Assembly (NCBI RefSeq): GCF_000731675.1
Contig: NZ_JMIT01000006.1
Coordinates: 62,001-126,000 of the forward strand
DNA length: 64,000 nucleotides
Origin: Pseudomonas capeferrum
GTDB lineage: Bacteria; Pseudomonadota; Gammaproteobacteria; Pseudomonadales; Pseudomonadaceae
Direction of reading: 5' to 3'
Of the stretch, positions 18,806 to 26,485 are shown piece by piece. The notes beneath the pieces were generated by a model. That model saw only the letters and a program-made list of their open reading frames with translations. It had not been told where the DNA came from and made no database searches. Numbering within the stretch: position 1 is the first letter of the stretch; the number at the start of each line of letters is the position of its first letter. Made by a program: the position numbers and the translations under genes.

Positions 18806-19156
18806 TCACAGCTTTCCCAACAGCGCTTGATCTGCCGTTCCTTGGTATATAGACAAATGGAGGTTTTCTTGTGTTGAGATCACCGCTACACCCTTCTCAT
18901 TGAGCGCCTGGAAAACCTCAATCAACTCCGTGACGCTTGCACCTAAGCAGTCGAGCGACGAAACGACTATGACATCCCCCTTTTTTGCAAACCGGTGTAG
19001 CTCACCGAAGCCGGAACGCTCTAGAGTTGGGGTCGATCTGCTGGACGCCATATCGGCGAACCAATGACACACCTCGTGCGCCTGCTCAATCGCTCCAAGC
19101 TGAGGCTTGGCCTCTTGGCCATCAGCGCCAACAAGGAAATAGGCGAGCATGGTCAT
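18806..19156 (-). CDS. Catalytically degenerate serine-recombinase domain (pseudo-resolvase)
   Basis: 116 residues, aligning without gaps to residues 1-116 of the neighbouring serine recombinase and then ending, so there is no E-helix extension or HTH. Shared blocks include RSGFGEL, KKGD and EKGVAVIS. Active-site positions are altered: Arg8 is Leu, Ser10 is Gly, Arg70 is Cys and Arg73 is Ala, while Arg47 and Asp69 remain. The reading frame is intact and its ATG overlaps the AlpA-like stop (ATGA). It cannot cut DNA. It may bind the active recombinase or serve as a regulator, or it may be a decaying paralogue. Confidence 0.75.
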   Translation of the reverse strand: MTMLAYFLVGADGQEAKPQLGAIEQAHEVCHWFADMASSRSTPTLERSGFGELHRFAKKGDVIVVSSLDCLGASVTELIEVFQALNEKGVAVISTQENLHLSIYQGTADQALLGKL

Positions 19157-19419
19157 AGGCCTTCTCCTACTGCATTGGAGCGACAGGTAGCGTCACCGGA
19201 GATGCGATCTTCGACCCATTTTTCGATAGCAGTAGAGTCCCAGCCGACAGCCCTCGTGCCCAGACGAACGGATTTCGGAAATCGTCCTTGAGTCATGAGA
19301 CTGTAAATGTGAGCGCGTTTGAAGCCGGTTAGAAGCTCGACATTTGGCAGTCTGAGTATGCGACGGCCTGAATAGCCGGAGGTGGCCGGGAGCGAATGAT
19401 TTGAAGTAGTGTTTTGCAT
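19153..19419 (-). CDS. AlpA-family regulator/excisionase-like protein
   Basis: 88 residues with one winged-helix MerR/AlpA-type domain: RILRLPNVELLTGFKRAHIY, then GRFPKSVRLGTRAVGWDSTA and IEKWVEDRI. In P4-like elements such proteins activate the integrase or act as excisionases. The position between the integrase module and the recombinases fits that role. It is translationally coupled to the pseudo-resolvase by a four-base overlap. Confidence 0.88.
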   Translation of the reverse strand: MQNTTSNHSLPATSGYSGRRILRLPNVELLTGFKRAHIYSLMTQGRFPKSVRLGTRAVGWDSTAIEKWVEDRISGDATCRSNAVGEGL

Positions 19420-19482
19420 CGTGGATTTCCTTGGTGCGTTGTGGAGTGATGGAAACCATTCAATCCGCCAGCGCCAAGGAAG

Positions 19483-20337
19483 TCATTTCAATTGCAATTT
19501 TCTGTTTTGCATTTGCAATCGTTTTGATGAATTTTCCTTCGCTTCCTTCATGCTGGTCGAAGCATCAGCAAACATTTTTTCAAGGTTACTATCCCCTAAA
19601 CCCCTGAGTGGAAGGGGCGAGTCTGGCCCATAACGACCATCAATCAAGCCGACGATTTTTTGGCTGTTGTACGAAGCGCCACATTTCTCTCTTAGCAGCT
19701 CCATGAGGGCTGAGATCGCAAGTAACTGCGATGGCTTGGGAGGGGCTGGGGCTGAAGGTGCAGAGGGGGCTGGGAGTGGAGCTGGAGTTACAGCTGTAGG
19801 TGTAGGCGTAGGCGTAGGCGTAGATGGGACTGGAACTGGAGTTGCAGGTGGAGCTGGGACTAGAGCTGGAGCTGGAGCTGGAGCTGGAGCTGGAGCTGCA
19901 ACCGCACCGCTAATAACCTCTGCCAACTCCTTTAAATCAGTAGGCTTGAAAAGCGGGTGGCAGCGGTCCCGTGGGAGGGATGCAACCCACTCCGTATTGG
20001 GGTAGCTATCCGCCTCTGCGACCTGGAGTTGACAGACCTCGCCAGAGATGTGCAGCTTTACCTCGACCGTACCCGCTGCTTCAATGAATACTCGAGGATT
20101 AATGACTTGACCTTTGCCCACGCCGTAGACGGTGTGAAATCGTACATCCTGCTCATCCCTGAGCCCTTCAAAGCAAACGCCCTCCAGGTTATCGACGTTG
20201 AGGTATACGGCGCACTGTCCAGCATCGCACTGCGCTAGCAAATCGTTTTCGAACAGCTCGACGCCTGCCTCATCCTTCAACCAAAGTAGCGCTTGTTCCA
20301 CGCTGAACCACTTCAAACCAATCAAAGCTGCCCGCAT
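19483..20337 (-). CDS. Hypothetical element protein with a Pro/Ala/Thr-rich linker
   Basis: 284 residues that I do not recognise. The N-terminal part (1-145) looks globular, with segments such as WFSVEQALLWLKDEAGVELF and PNTEWVASLPRDRCHPLFKP. Residues of roughly 150-200 are an extended Ala-Pro, Val-Pro and Thr-Pro linker encoded by short tandem repeats. The C-terminal part (about 205-284) contains a helical SALMELLREKCGASYNSQKI, a putative nucleic-acid or oligomerisation module, and a basic tail. Two domains joined by a stiff, length-variable linker is the visible design. It ends 48 bases before the integrase stop region and is transcribed in the same direction. Confidence 0.65.
   Translation of the reverse strand: MRAALIGLKWFSVEQALLWLKDEAGVELFENDLLAQCDAGQCAVYLNVDNLEGVCFEGLRDEQDVRFHTVYGVGKGQVINPRVFIEAAGTVEVKLHISGEVCQLQVAEADSYPNTEWVASLPRDRCHPLFKPTDLKELAEVISGAVAAPAPAPAPAPALVPAPPATPVPVPSTPTPTPTPTAVTPAPLPAPSAPSAPAPPKPSQLLAISALMELLREKCGASYNSQKIVGLIDGRYGPDSPLPLRGLGDSNLEKMFADASTSMKEAKENSSKRLQMQNRKLQLK
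19797..19828. repeat. GTAGGC-type hexanucleotide repeat inside the linker gene
   Basis: Three perfect GTAGGC units plus degenerate units on each side encode Thr-Pro pairs on the minus strand. Unit length is a multiple of three, so copy-number change would lengthen or shorten the linker without a frameshift. Confidence 0.7.
19863..19898. repeat. GAGCTG hexanucleotide repeat, six perfect copies
   Basis: Six uninterrupted GAGCTG units encode Ala-Pro pairs on the minus strand. Perfect identity suggests recent slippage. Confidence 0.9.
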
Positions 20338-20384
20338 ATTAGATTACCTCATCGAATGCCAATCTTTAGAGAAGCTTACGGTAC

Positions 20385-21602
20385 TTACGCTGAAAGATTC
20401 GAGGCCAGTGCAAAATCCGCCCACTCTTGCATTAGTGGCCGACGCTTCTCGAGAAAGTCTGTCCGGGAATAGGCCCCCTCGGTTTGATCACGGTCATCAT
20501 GTGCAAGCGCCATCTCACAGACCTCCCGAGAATGACCCGTATTTTCCGCAGCCCAATCCCGGAATGTTGATCGAAACCCGTGACGGGTAATCTCAGCATG
20601 CTTCATCCCATGCAGAAGTGTACGCACGGCATTCGCATGCATCACCCCGCTCTTTCCTCGCCCAGGAAATAGGAATGAGCACCCCTCAATGCGTGGGATT
20701 TTGGCTAACAGGTCTATGACCTGCTCGGAAAGTGGTATTGCAAACGCCTTCCGCGCCTTCATACGTTCAGCCGATAGCACCCAGATCTTGGAATCAAAAT
20801 CGAACTCTTCCCAGCATGCGAACCGGGCCATGTGAGCCCGTGCGCCAGTCAAGATCAATAGCTGAGCAGCAAACGACGGGAGAGTGTCATCCTTTCTAAG
20901 ATTCGCCATCAATGCAGGTAACTCAGACCACTTCATAGCCGCAAAATGCTGGCGCTGTCGGGCCGCTTTCTTCGCATCTCTGGAGAGGAGATGCTCCAAG
21001 TTCCCCCGCCAACGCGCTGGATTCTCACCCTCTCGCAAGCCTCGTGCTTTTGCAGCATCGAGCACCTGTTCGATTTGCCCCCGAACCTCGTCCGCTGTGC
21101 GAGTTTTCTCGCCCCATATGGGGTTCAAAATCTTTTGCACATGGTCAACGTCGACTGACTCAGCAGGGAGGTCACCGATCAATGGAAACGCATACTTCTC
21201 CATTTTTCGCACCCAACCCTTTCGCCACTTCTCAGAGTGCTTGCCGCTATGAGCTAGGTGGTACTCAAGGGCGAGGCTTTTGAACGAGTGACGCTTGGCT
21301 TCAGCTGCTAGTTCTAAAGCTCTCTGAGCTTCGCGGGCAGCTTCTCGCTCCGAAAGAGGATCTACACCCGCATTCAACATCCGGCGAGCCCCTAGGGCAT
21401 CCGTACGAGCGTCAGACAGACCGATGTCTGGGTACGCGCCCAGCCCCATATCACGGGACTTCCCATTCCATTTGTAGCGAAAAATCCAGCTTCCTTTCCC
21501 ATCCGCGCTGTACTTGAAATACAGGTTTCCTCCGTCACCGGCGTAGCCTCGTTTACCAGACTTCAGCAGCCCGGAAATTCCCTTCACTGTCAGCTTGACC
21601 AT
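20385..21602 (-). CDS. Tyrosine recombinase (P4-type integrase)
   Basis: 405 residues from the ATG at 21602. The N-terminal DUF4102 arm-binding domain shows GGNLYFKYSADGKGSWIFRY and MGLGAYPDIGLSDAR. A core-binding domain follows. The catalytic domain has Arg in LTGARAHMAR (about 250), HGFRSTFRDWA (His and Arg, about 339), a His in ALAHDDRD, and the nucleophilic Tyr in GAYSRTDFLEKRRPLM (about 377). The catalytic set looks complete. It lies about 165 bases inside the right attachment repeat, the usual location for P4-type integrases. Paired GCCCATAC sites just upstream of its start are likely arm sites and may also autoregulate it. Confidence 0.93.
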   Translation of the reverse strand: MVKLTVKGISGLLKSGKRGYAGDGGNLYFKYSADGKGSWIFRYKWNGKSRDMGLGAYPDIGLSDARTDALGARRMLNAGVDPLSEREAAREAQRALELAAEAKRHSFKSLALEYHLAHSGKHSEKWRKGWVRKMEKYAFPLIGDLPAESVDVDHVQKILNPIWGEKTRTADEVRGQIEQVLDAAKARGLREGENPARWRGNLEHLLSRDAKKAARQRQHFAAMKWSELPALMANLRKDDTLPSFAAQLLILTGARAHMARFACWEEFDFDSKIWVLSAERMKARKAFAIPLSEQVIDLLAKIPRIEGCSFLFPGRGKSGVMHANAVRTLLHGMKHAEITRHGFRSTFRDWAAENTGHSREVCEMALAHDDRDQTEGAYSRTDFLEKRRPLMQEWADFALASNLSA

Positions 21603-21620
21603 ATACCTACCAAAATTACA

Positions 21621-21640
21621 GCCCATACTCAGGCCCATAC
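21621..21640 (+). promoter_or_regulatory. Right arm-type integrase binding sites (paired GCCCATAC)
   Basis: GCCCATAC at 21621 and 21633, with a 12-base period. The surrounding 23 bases match the left-end pair with two differences. They lie 19 bases upstream of the integrase start. Confidence 0.6.
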
Positions 21641-21765
21641 CCGAAACGGTAGATGATGTTGGCGGGCGCTGGCAAGCAATAGACACCAGATAGCGTCATA
21701 CCCAATATATATAGGCCTATCCCTCGATACCCTTAGACGAGCCCGGACTTTATTGGACGCAGGGA

Positions 21766-21796
21766 AAGCCGCCCACAAGCCGGCTTTTTAATGCCT
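21766..21796. repeat. Right attachment repeat (attR)
   Basis: Bases 21773-21796 are identical to the left copy, and the wider 31 bases have a single mismatch. It also carries a CCGGCTTTTT terminator half. Backbone composition resumes to the right, with the receptor gene ending 54 bases later. Confidence 0.85.
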
Positions 21797-21850
21797 GCAG
21801 AAAATGCAGGACGATGGCAAAACCCGCTGCGCCATCGCCCTCACCTTCCT

Positions 21851-24790
21851 TCAGAACCGCGCCACCATCCCCATCCGCACCGTGCGCCCCGGTGCCGGCA
21901 TGAAGCTCTGCGCCAGCGGATCCAGGTAATAGCGATCGGTCAGGTTCTGCAGCGAAACATTCACCTCGGTGTTCTCCAGCAACTTGTACTTGAGGAACAG
22001 ATCGAACAGTGCCACCGAGCGGTACTCGACCTGCGGCGTGGTGGCGCCGGACTGCCAGGGTTTGTCGAGGGTGCTGGTGGGGCCGGAGGTGTAGGTCACG
22101 CGCCCGCCCAGCGTCAACGCCTCGTCGAAGAAGCGCAGGCCGGTGGTCAGGTTGCCTGAGAAGCGCGGCGGGTTTTGGGTGTTGGTGTAGGAGCCCATGA
22201 AGCTGCCCGGGGTGCAGTTGGGCGTGTCCTGGGTCTTCTGGTAGGGGTTGGCCGTGGCGCGCAATTTGCTGGCAAACGCCGCGTCGCAGGTTTCGGTCTT
22301 GAGGTAGTAAGTGGCCGACAGGTCGGTGAACACGCGGCCGGCATCGTAGTGCGATTGCAGCTCAAGGCCACGGGTGCTGAAGCTGTCGGTGTTGCTGAAG
22401 GTCATCTGGCCCCACAAACCTGGGCTTGGGTCGTAGTAGCGGGTGATGTAATTCTTGATGTGGTTGTCGAAGAAGGCCAGTTTGATCGCCGCCGAGTCGT
22501 GCGCGGTAAAGAGGTTGTCGCGCAAGGCGCTGACGCCGATTTCCCAGCTCTGCGAGCGCTCGGGCTTGAGGCTTTTGCCGGGGGTGACTTGCTGGGTGCC
22601 CTGGCTGGTCTCGAACAGTGAAGGCAGGCGCAGGCCTTGGGTGTAGGTGACGTAGAAGAACGTGTCGGGTATCAGCTCGACATTGATGCCGAAAGCCGGC
22701 GCGAAGCCGCCGCCGCTACTGCTGCCCTGCGGGGTGTGGTCGTAGCCTGTGACCACGCTGCTGATGCCTTCTGGGTTGACCTCCACGCGGGTCGCACCGA
22801 AGTCGTTGAAGCGCACGCCGTTGAACGGCTCGTTGCTGTTGCCGAAGACGATGCCGTTGTTCAGGCGCGGGTCGGTGGCGTCGGTGTACTGGCCGTTCTG
22901 GTCGGGGAACCAGGTCATGCTGCCCCAGCCCTTGGGGCCGCTCGCCGAGATATAGCGCACCTCGCGATCCTCACGCCGGGCGCTGGCCAGCACGGTGTTG
23001 TCCTTGGTGCGGAAGTGGCTGTACCGGCCACCACCCCACAGGGTCAGTTGCTCGATCGGCTGGTACTCGAGCTTGCCGTTGAAGCTGAACGCCTGCCTGG
23101 ATGCATCGCGCAGGGTGCGGTTGGCATCGATGTCGTGCTGGGTGATCAGCACATTCTTCTGCGGTTGCAGGTCTTCAAGCTGGAACGCGCCGCCCAGGTC
23201 CAGTGTGAAGTCGCCATGGGCGGTCTGGAATTTGGAGACGTTGTTCAGGTCGCCGCCGATACGGCGGTTGTCCTGGCGTGTCCAGCTGCGGTCCGTACGA
23301 AACAGCTGGGAAACCGGTGCAGTCCATGACGAACTCAACGTGCTGGTCTTGGCGTCGGTCATCCACAGGTTGCTGGTCAGGTCGACCCACGGGTTGCCGG
23401 CAGGCAGGTAGTGATAGCGCGCGGTGTAGGTATCGATCTTCACCTCGCCCAGGGGGAACTGGTAGATACCCGCAGTACCGTAGCGGTAGATGTCAGAAGG
23501 CATGATTTCGGCGCTGCGCCCATCGTAGCGGCGGTAGCCCAAGTCCAAGGTGTGATCGTCGGCGATGCGCCAGGTGGCCTTGAGCAGGTACGAGTCGGTT
23601 TTCGAGGAAGAGTTGAGCACTTCCTCGCCCGCGTTGTAGGTGCTCGCCACGCTGGGCTGTTCACTGCCGTACTGGTTATAGATGCGGTAGCGATCCTGGC
23701 CCTTCTTGCCGGAGAAATAGTTACCTTGATTGCGGTGCGCATATGCCGCCACCACGTCCAGGCGCTCGCTGGTGAAGGCAAACGCGGCACTGCCAGATTC
23801 AGCCTCGGAGCCGAACAGGCTGGCGCGGTTGTCGCGGGGTGGCGCGGTGAGGTTTTCATCCTTGGCGCTGGCGCTGCGATGAGCGGGGGCTACGCCGTTG
23901 TCCCAGAGGTCGCCCTTGAGGCGCACGCCGACCTGGTTGCCGTCGACCAGAATGTCCTGCACGCCGATGGTCTGCATTTCAACCGTGCCGCCAATCGCCC
24001 CAGACTTGGTCGACGGGCCTTTGTTCACGGTCAGGCTGCTGATCAGGTCGGGGTCGATGTAACTGCGTTGCTGGGTGCCGCCATAACCGCGATAGACGTC
24101 CAGGGCCTGCTCCGAACCATCGACCTTGACTGCCACCCGGCTCTGCCCCTGGATACCGCGGATGTTGACGTCCAGGGCACCGCCATTGCGCGTATCACCG
24201 ACCTGCACGCCGGGCACGCCGTTGAGCAGATCGCCTGCGGAAACACGGCCGAAGCGGTCGATCTGTTCGCTGTTCAGGTGCACCGAAGAGCGTGGCGCCC
24301 TGTAGGTATCCGCCTCTGGCCCCTGGGCGGCGGCCTCGACCATCGTCGGCGATAACTCGGCCGCCGCATTCGGCGCAGCACGCTGGGCGATCAGCACGTA
24401 GCTCCCGGTCGAGCTCGGCACCAGTTGCAACCCGGCGTTGGCCAGCAACCGCTGGATACCCTCGCTGACTGTATACCGGCCCTTCAAGGCCGGAGCCGTA
24501 CGCCCACGGGTCAACTCAGGGTCGTAGGACAGCAGTAGCCCGGACTGGCTGGTGAAGCTGCCCAGGGCTGCGCCCAGCGGGCCCGGGGCAATGTTGTAAT
24601 CACGCGGTGTGGCATCGTCCAGGCGGGTGGCGGCGAGCGCAGCCGTGCCGGTGTTCTGTGCCAGGGCCAGGCTGCTGTTCAACAGGCCGGCGCCGCAGCA
24701 GCCGATCATCGTGCAACGCAGGGCAAACGTGATGGGCGCCAGGCAAAGTCGAGGGCGCGGAGCAGGTGAAGGACAACGTACTGGGAGCAT
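21851..24790 (-). CDS. TonB-dependent outer-membrane transducer with STN domain
   Basis: 979 residues from the ATG at 24790. Signal sequence (to LALAQ), then a secretin/TonB short N-terminal domain (YNIAPGPLGAALGSFTSQSG ... VSEGIQRLLANAGLQL), which signals to an anti-sigma factor. The plug follows with SAGDLLNGVPGVQVGD and INKGPSTKSG-like VNKGPSTKSG, then a long beta-barrel ending YYLDPLAQSFMPAPGRTVRM with terminal Phe. The barrel resembles haem/HasR-type receptors, but the IroE-like esterase nearby would suit a catecholate siderophore. The ligand is therefore unresolved. It is divergent from its ECF sigma gene, with a Fur box between. Confidence 0.85.
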   Translation of the reverse strand: MLPVRCPSPAPRPRLCLAPITFALRCTMIGCCGAGLLNSSLALAQNTGTAALAATRLDDATPRDYNIAPGPLGAALGSFTSQSGLLLSYDPELTRGRTAPALKGRYTVSEGIQRLLANAGLQLVPSSTGSYVLIAQRAAPNAAAELSPTMVEAAAQGPEADTYRAPRSSVHLNSEQIDRFGRVSAGDLLNGVPGVQVGDTRNGGALDVNIRGIQGQSRVAVKVDGSEQALDVYRGYGGTQQRSYIDPDLISSLTVNKGPSTKSGAIGGTVEMQTIGVQDILVDGNQVGVRLKGDLWDNGVAPAHRSASAKDENLTAPPRDNRASLFGSEAESGSAAFAFTSERLDVVAAYAHRNQGNYFSGKKGQDRYRIYNQYGSEQPSVASTYNAGEEVLNSSSKTDSYLLKATWRIADDHTLDLGYRRYDGRSAEIMPSDIYRYGTAGIYQFPLGEVKIDTYTARYHYLPAGNPWVDLTSNLWMTDAKTSTLSSSWTAPVSQLFRTDRSWTRQDNRRIGGDLNNVSKFQTAHGDFTLDLGGAFQLEDLQPQKNVLITQHDIDANRTLRDASRQAFSFNGKLEYQPIEQLTLWGGGRYSHFRTKDNTVLASARREDREVRYISASGPKGWGSMTWFPDQNGQYTDATDPRLNNGIVFGNSNEPFNGVRFNDFGATRVEVNPEGISSVVTGYDHTPQGSSSGGGFAPAFGINVELIPDTFFYVTYTQGLRLPSLFETSQGTQQVTPGKSLKPERSQSWEIGVSALRDNLFTAHDSAAIKLAFFDNHIKNYITRYYDPSPGLWGQMTFSNTDSFSTRGLELQSHYDAGRVFTDLSATYYLKTETCDAAFASKLRATANPYQKTQDTPNCTPGSFMGSYTNTQNPPRFSGNLTTGLRFFDEALTLGGRVTYTSGPTSTLDKPWQSGATTPQVEYRSVALFDLFLKYKLLENTEVNVSLQNLTDRYYLDPLAQSFMPAPGRTVRMGMVARF

Positions 24791-24932
24791 GCTTATCTCG
24801 CTCGTAGGGTTTGCGCCCACCACTGGCTGCGGGCTGTTACCTCCTCTGTCGCACGAGATCGAAAAAAGGATATGGGGGCATGAGCACCGGCTGAATTTAC
24901 CGATTCGGCCTTGTGATCTGAGCAATTCTAGT

Positions 24933-24951
24933 GATAATGGTTTTCATTTGC
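24933..24951. promoter_or_regulatory. Fur box between receptor and sigma-factor genes
   Basis: GATAATGGTTTTCATTTGC matches 14 of 19 positions of GATAATGATAATCATTATC. It lies 28 bases before the sigma-factor ATG, which supports iron repression of the regulatory genes. Confidence 0.75.
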
Positions 24952-24978
24952 GACCGTCATGTACCGATTCAACCGACG

Positions 24979-25518
24979 ATGAATGCGCCCTTTTCCCCGC
25001 CGAACAGTACCGAGCCGTGCAGCGTCGAGACGCTGTACATCGAGAATCACGCCTGGTTACGCAACTGGCTCGCCTACCGGCTGAGGTCGTGGGGGCGCGG
25101 CGTGGCCGATGATCTGGCGCACGATATCTTCTTGCGGGTGCTGACCAGCCGAGAGGGCGCGCGGGCCGAACCGATCCGCCAGCCACGCGCCTACCTGACC
25201 CGCATCGCCAATTGCGTACTGGTCAGTTGGCGCCGCCGGCAGTCGCTGGAACGCGCCTGGCTCGAAGCCCTGCTGCTGCTGCCAGAACCCGAGCACCCTT
25301 CGCCTGAGCTGCAAAGCGTGATCCTGGAAACCTTGCACGAGATCGATGCGCTGCTCGACACCTTGCGCCCACGGGTCAGGCAGGCGTTTCTGATGGCGAC
25401 GCTGGACGGCATGAAGCAGAAGGACATCGCCGTAGCCCTGAACATCGCATTGCCGACCGTCAAGAAGTACATCCACGAGGCCTACCTCACCTGCCTGACG
25501 CAGATGCCCGATGAATAG
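24979..25518 (+). CDS. ECF sigma-70 factor (FecI-like)
   Basis: 179 residues from the ATG at 24979; an earlier in-frame ATG lies inside the Fur box and is rejected. Region 2 is seen as VADDLAHDIFLRVLTSR and region 4 as MKQKDIAVALNIALPTVKKY. Such iron-starvation sigma factors transcribe the cognate TonB receptor gene when the FecR partner signals ligand. The 3' end overlaps the FecR gene by eight bases. The receptor gene is divergent rather than downstream as in fecIRA. Confidence 0.9.
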   Translation: MNAPFSPPNSTEPCSVETLYIENHAWLRNWLAYRLRSWGRGVADDLAHDIFLRVLTSREGARAEPIRQPRAYLTRIANCVLVSWRRRQSLERAWLEALLLLPEPEHPSPELQSVILETLHEIDALLDTLRPRVRQAFLMATLDGMKQKDIAVALNIALPTVKKYIHEAYLTCLTQMPDE

Positions 25519-26455
25519 CGGCACTACCACGCTTGACGCTGCCATCCCCCAGCAGGTGCTTGCCCAGGCGGCCTCCTGGCTGATGCTGATGCAGGAGGGG
25601 CCGTTGCTGCCGGCCCAACAGCGCGAGCTGGAGCGCTGGCGGCTTGCCAGTGCCGACCACGAGCGCGCGTGGAAACGGGCGCAGCACCTGCTCACGCGCC
25701 TGGGCAGCGTGCCGCCCACGCTGGCCAAGCAGACCTTGGACCGCCCGACGGGCAGGCGCGCCGTGCTGCGCGGGCTGCTCCTGCTGATGGGCGCCGCCCC
25801 CCTCAGTTGGTGGGCATGGCGCTCGCAGGCCGGCGACTACCGGACGTCGCTGGGCGAGCGCCAGCACGCACGGCTGGCCGACGGCACGCAGATCACCCTC
25901 AACAGCGACAGCGCGGTGGACGTGCTGTTCGATAGCGCGCAACGCTTGCTGCACCTGCGCCGGGGCGAGCTGTACATCGTTACCGCTGCCGACCCCCGCC
26001 CACTCCTGGCGCGAACCCAACAGGGCCAGTTGCTTGCCCTGGGCACGCGGTTCAGCGTGCGCCAACTGGCCGATGAAACCGTGGTCGCCGTTTATGAAGG
26101 TGCTGTGCAGGTACGCCCTGAGCGCGCCAGCGTGGCGCCAGGCGAGCACATCATCCAGGCCGGGCAACAAGTGCGCTTCAGCCGTGAGCACCTGGGCAGC
26201 ATCGAGGCGGTGCGGGAAACCACCCTGGCTTGGCGTAACGGGCTGCTGGTGGCCGACGACATGCCGCTGCGCCAGTGGACGCAAGAACTGACGCGCTACA
26301 CCGACCAGCACCTTGAATGCGACCCTGCCCTGGGCGAGCTGCGGGTGTCTGGCACGTTCCCGGTCGATGACTTGCCACTGGCCTTGGCCATGCTGGCGCA
26401 AACCTACAGGCTGCAGGTTCGCCAGACCGGCCGGCAGGTGTTTATCAGCCGTTGA
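25511..26455 (+). CDS. FecR-like anti-sigma/sigma-regulator
   Basis: 314 residues. The N-terminal DUF4880 cytoplasmic region (ASWLMLMQEGPLLPAQQREL) binds the sigma factor. One membrane segment follows (VLRGLLLLMGAAPLSWWAW, about residues 90-108), then the periplasmic FecR domain with LADGTQITLNSDSAVDVLF and LALGTRFSVRQLADETVVAV. It ends with an STN-like LRVSGTFPVDDLPLALAMLA. The start overlaps the sigma stop (ATGAATAG), so the pair is translationally coupled. Confidence 0.92.
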   Translation: MNSGTTTLDAAIPQQVLAQAASWLMLMQEGPLLPAQQRELERWRLASADHERAWKRAQHLLTRLGSVPPTLAKQTLDRPTGRRAVLRGLLLLMGAAPLSWWAWRSQAGDYRTSLGERQHARLADGTQITLNSDSAVDVLFDSAQRLLHLRRGELYIVTAADPRPLLARTQQGQLLALGTRFSVRQLADETVVAVYEGAVQVRPERASVAPGEHIIQAGQQVRFSREHLGSIEAVRETTLAWRNGLLVADDMPLRQWTQELTRYTDQHLECDPALGELRVSGTFPVDDLPLALAMLAQTYRLQVRQTGRQVFISR

Positions 26456-26485
26456 CCACCCTATACGACCGAGCGAGATTCCCCG

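Larger units (their letters stand above)
14025..21796. mobile_element. 7.7-kb integrative element with tyrosine integrase, Rep-like nuclease and defence cargo
   Basis: Bounded by 24-bp direct repeats (14032-14055 and 21773-21796). A P4-type integrase lies at the right end facing inward, and base composition is clearly less GC-rich than both flanks. Contents from right to left on the minus strand: integrase, Pro/Ala-linker protein, AlpA-like regulator, degenerate resolvase domain, active-looking serine recombinase, HTH protein and HUH Rep-like protein. On the plus strand at the left end is a DUF262/DUF1524 gene. No capsid, terminase large subunit or conjugation genes are seen. This fits a phage satellite or small integrative element. 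Confidence 0.85.

Noticed and set aside
19797..19898. Tandem repeats considered as a CRISPR or minisatellite array
   Set aside because: Units are six bases, contiguous, and encode a Pro-rich linker; there are no spacers.
24931..24978. Earlier in-frame start for the ECF sigma gene
   Set aside because: It would place the start inside the Fur box; the ATG at 24979 gives the normal sigma length.
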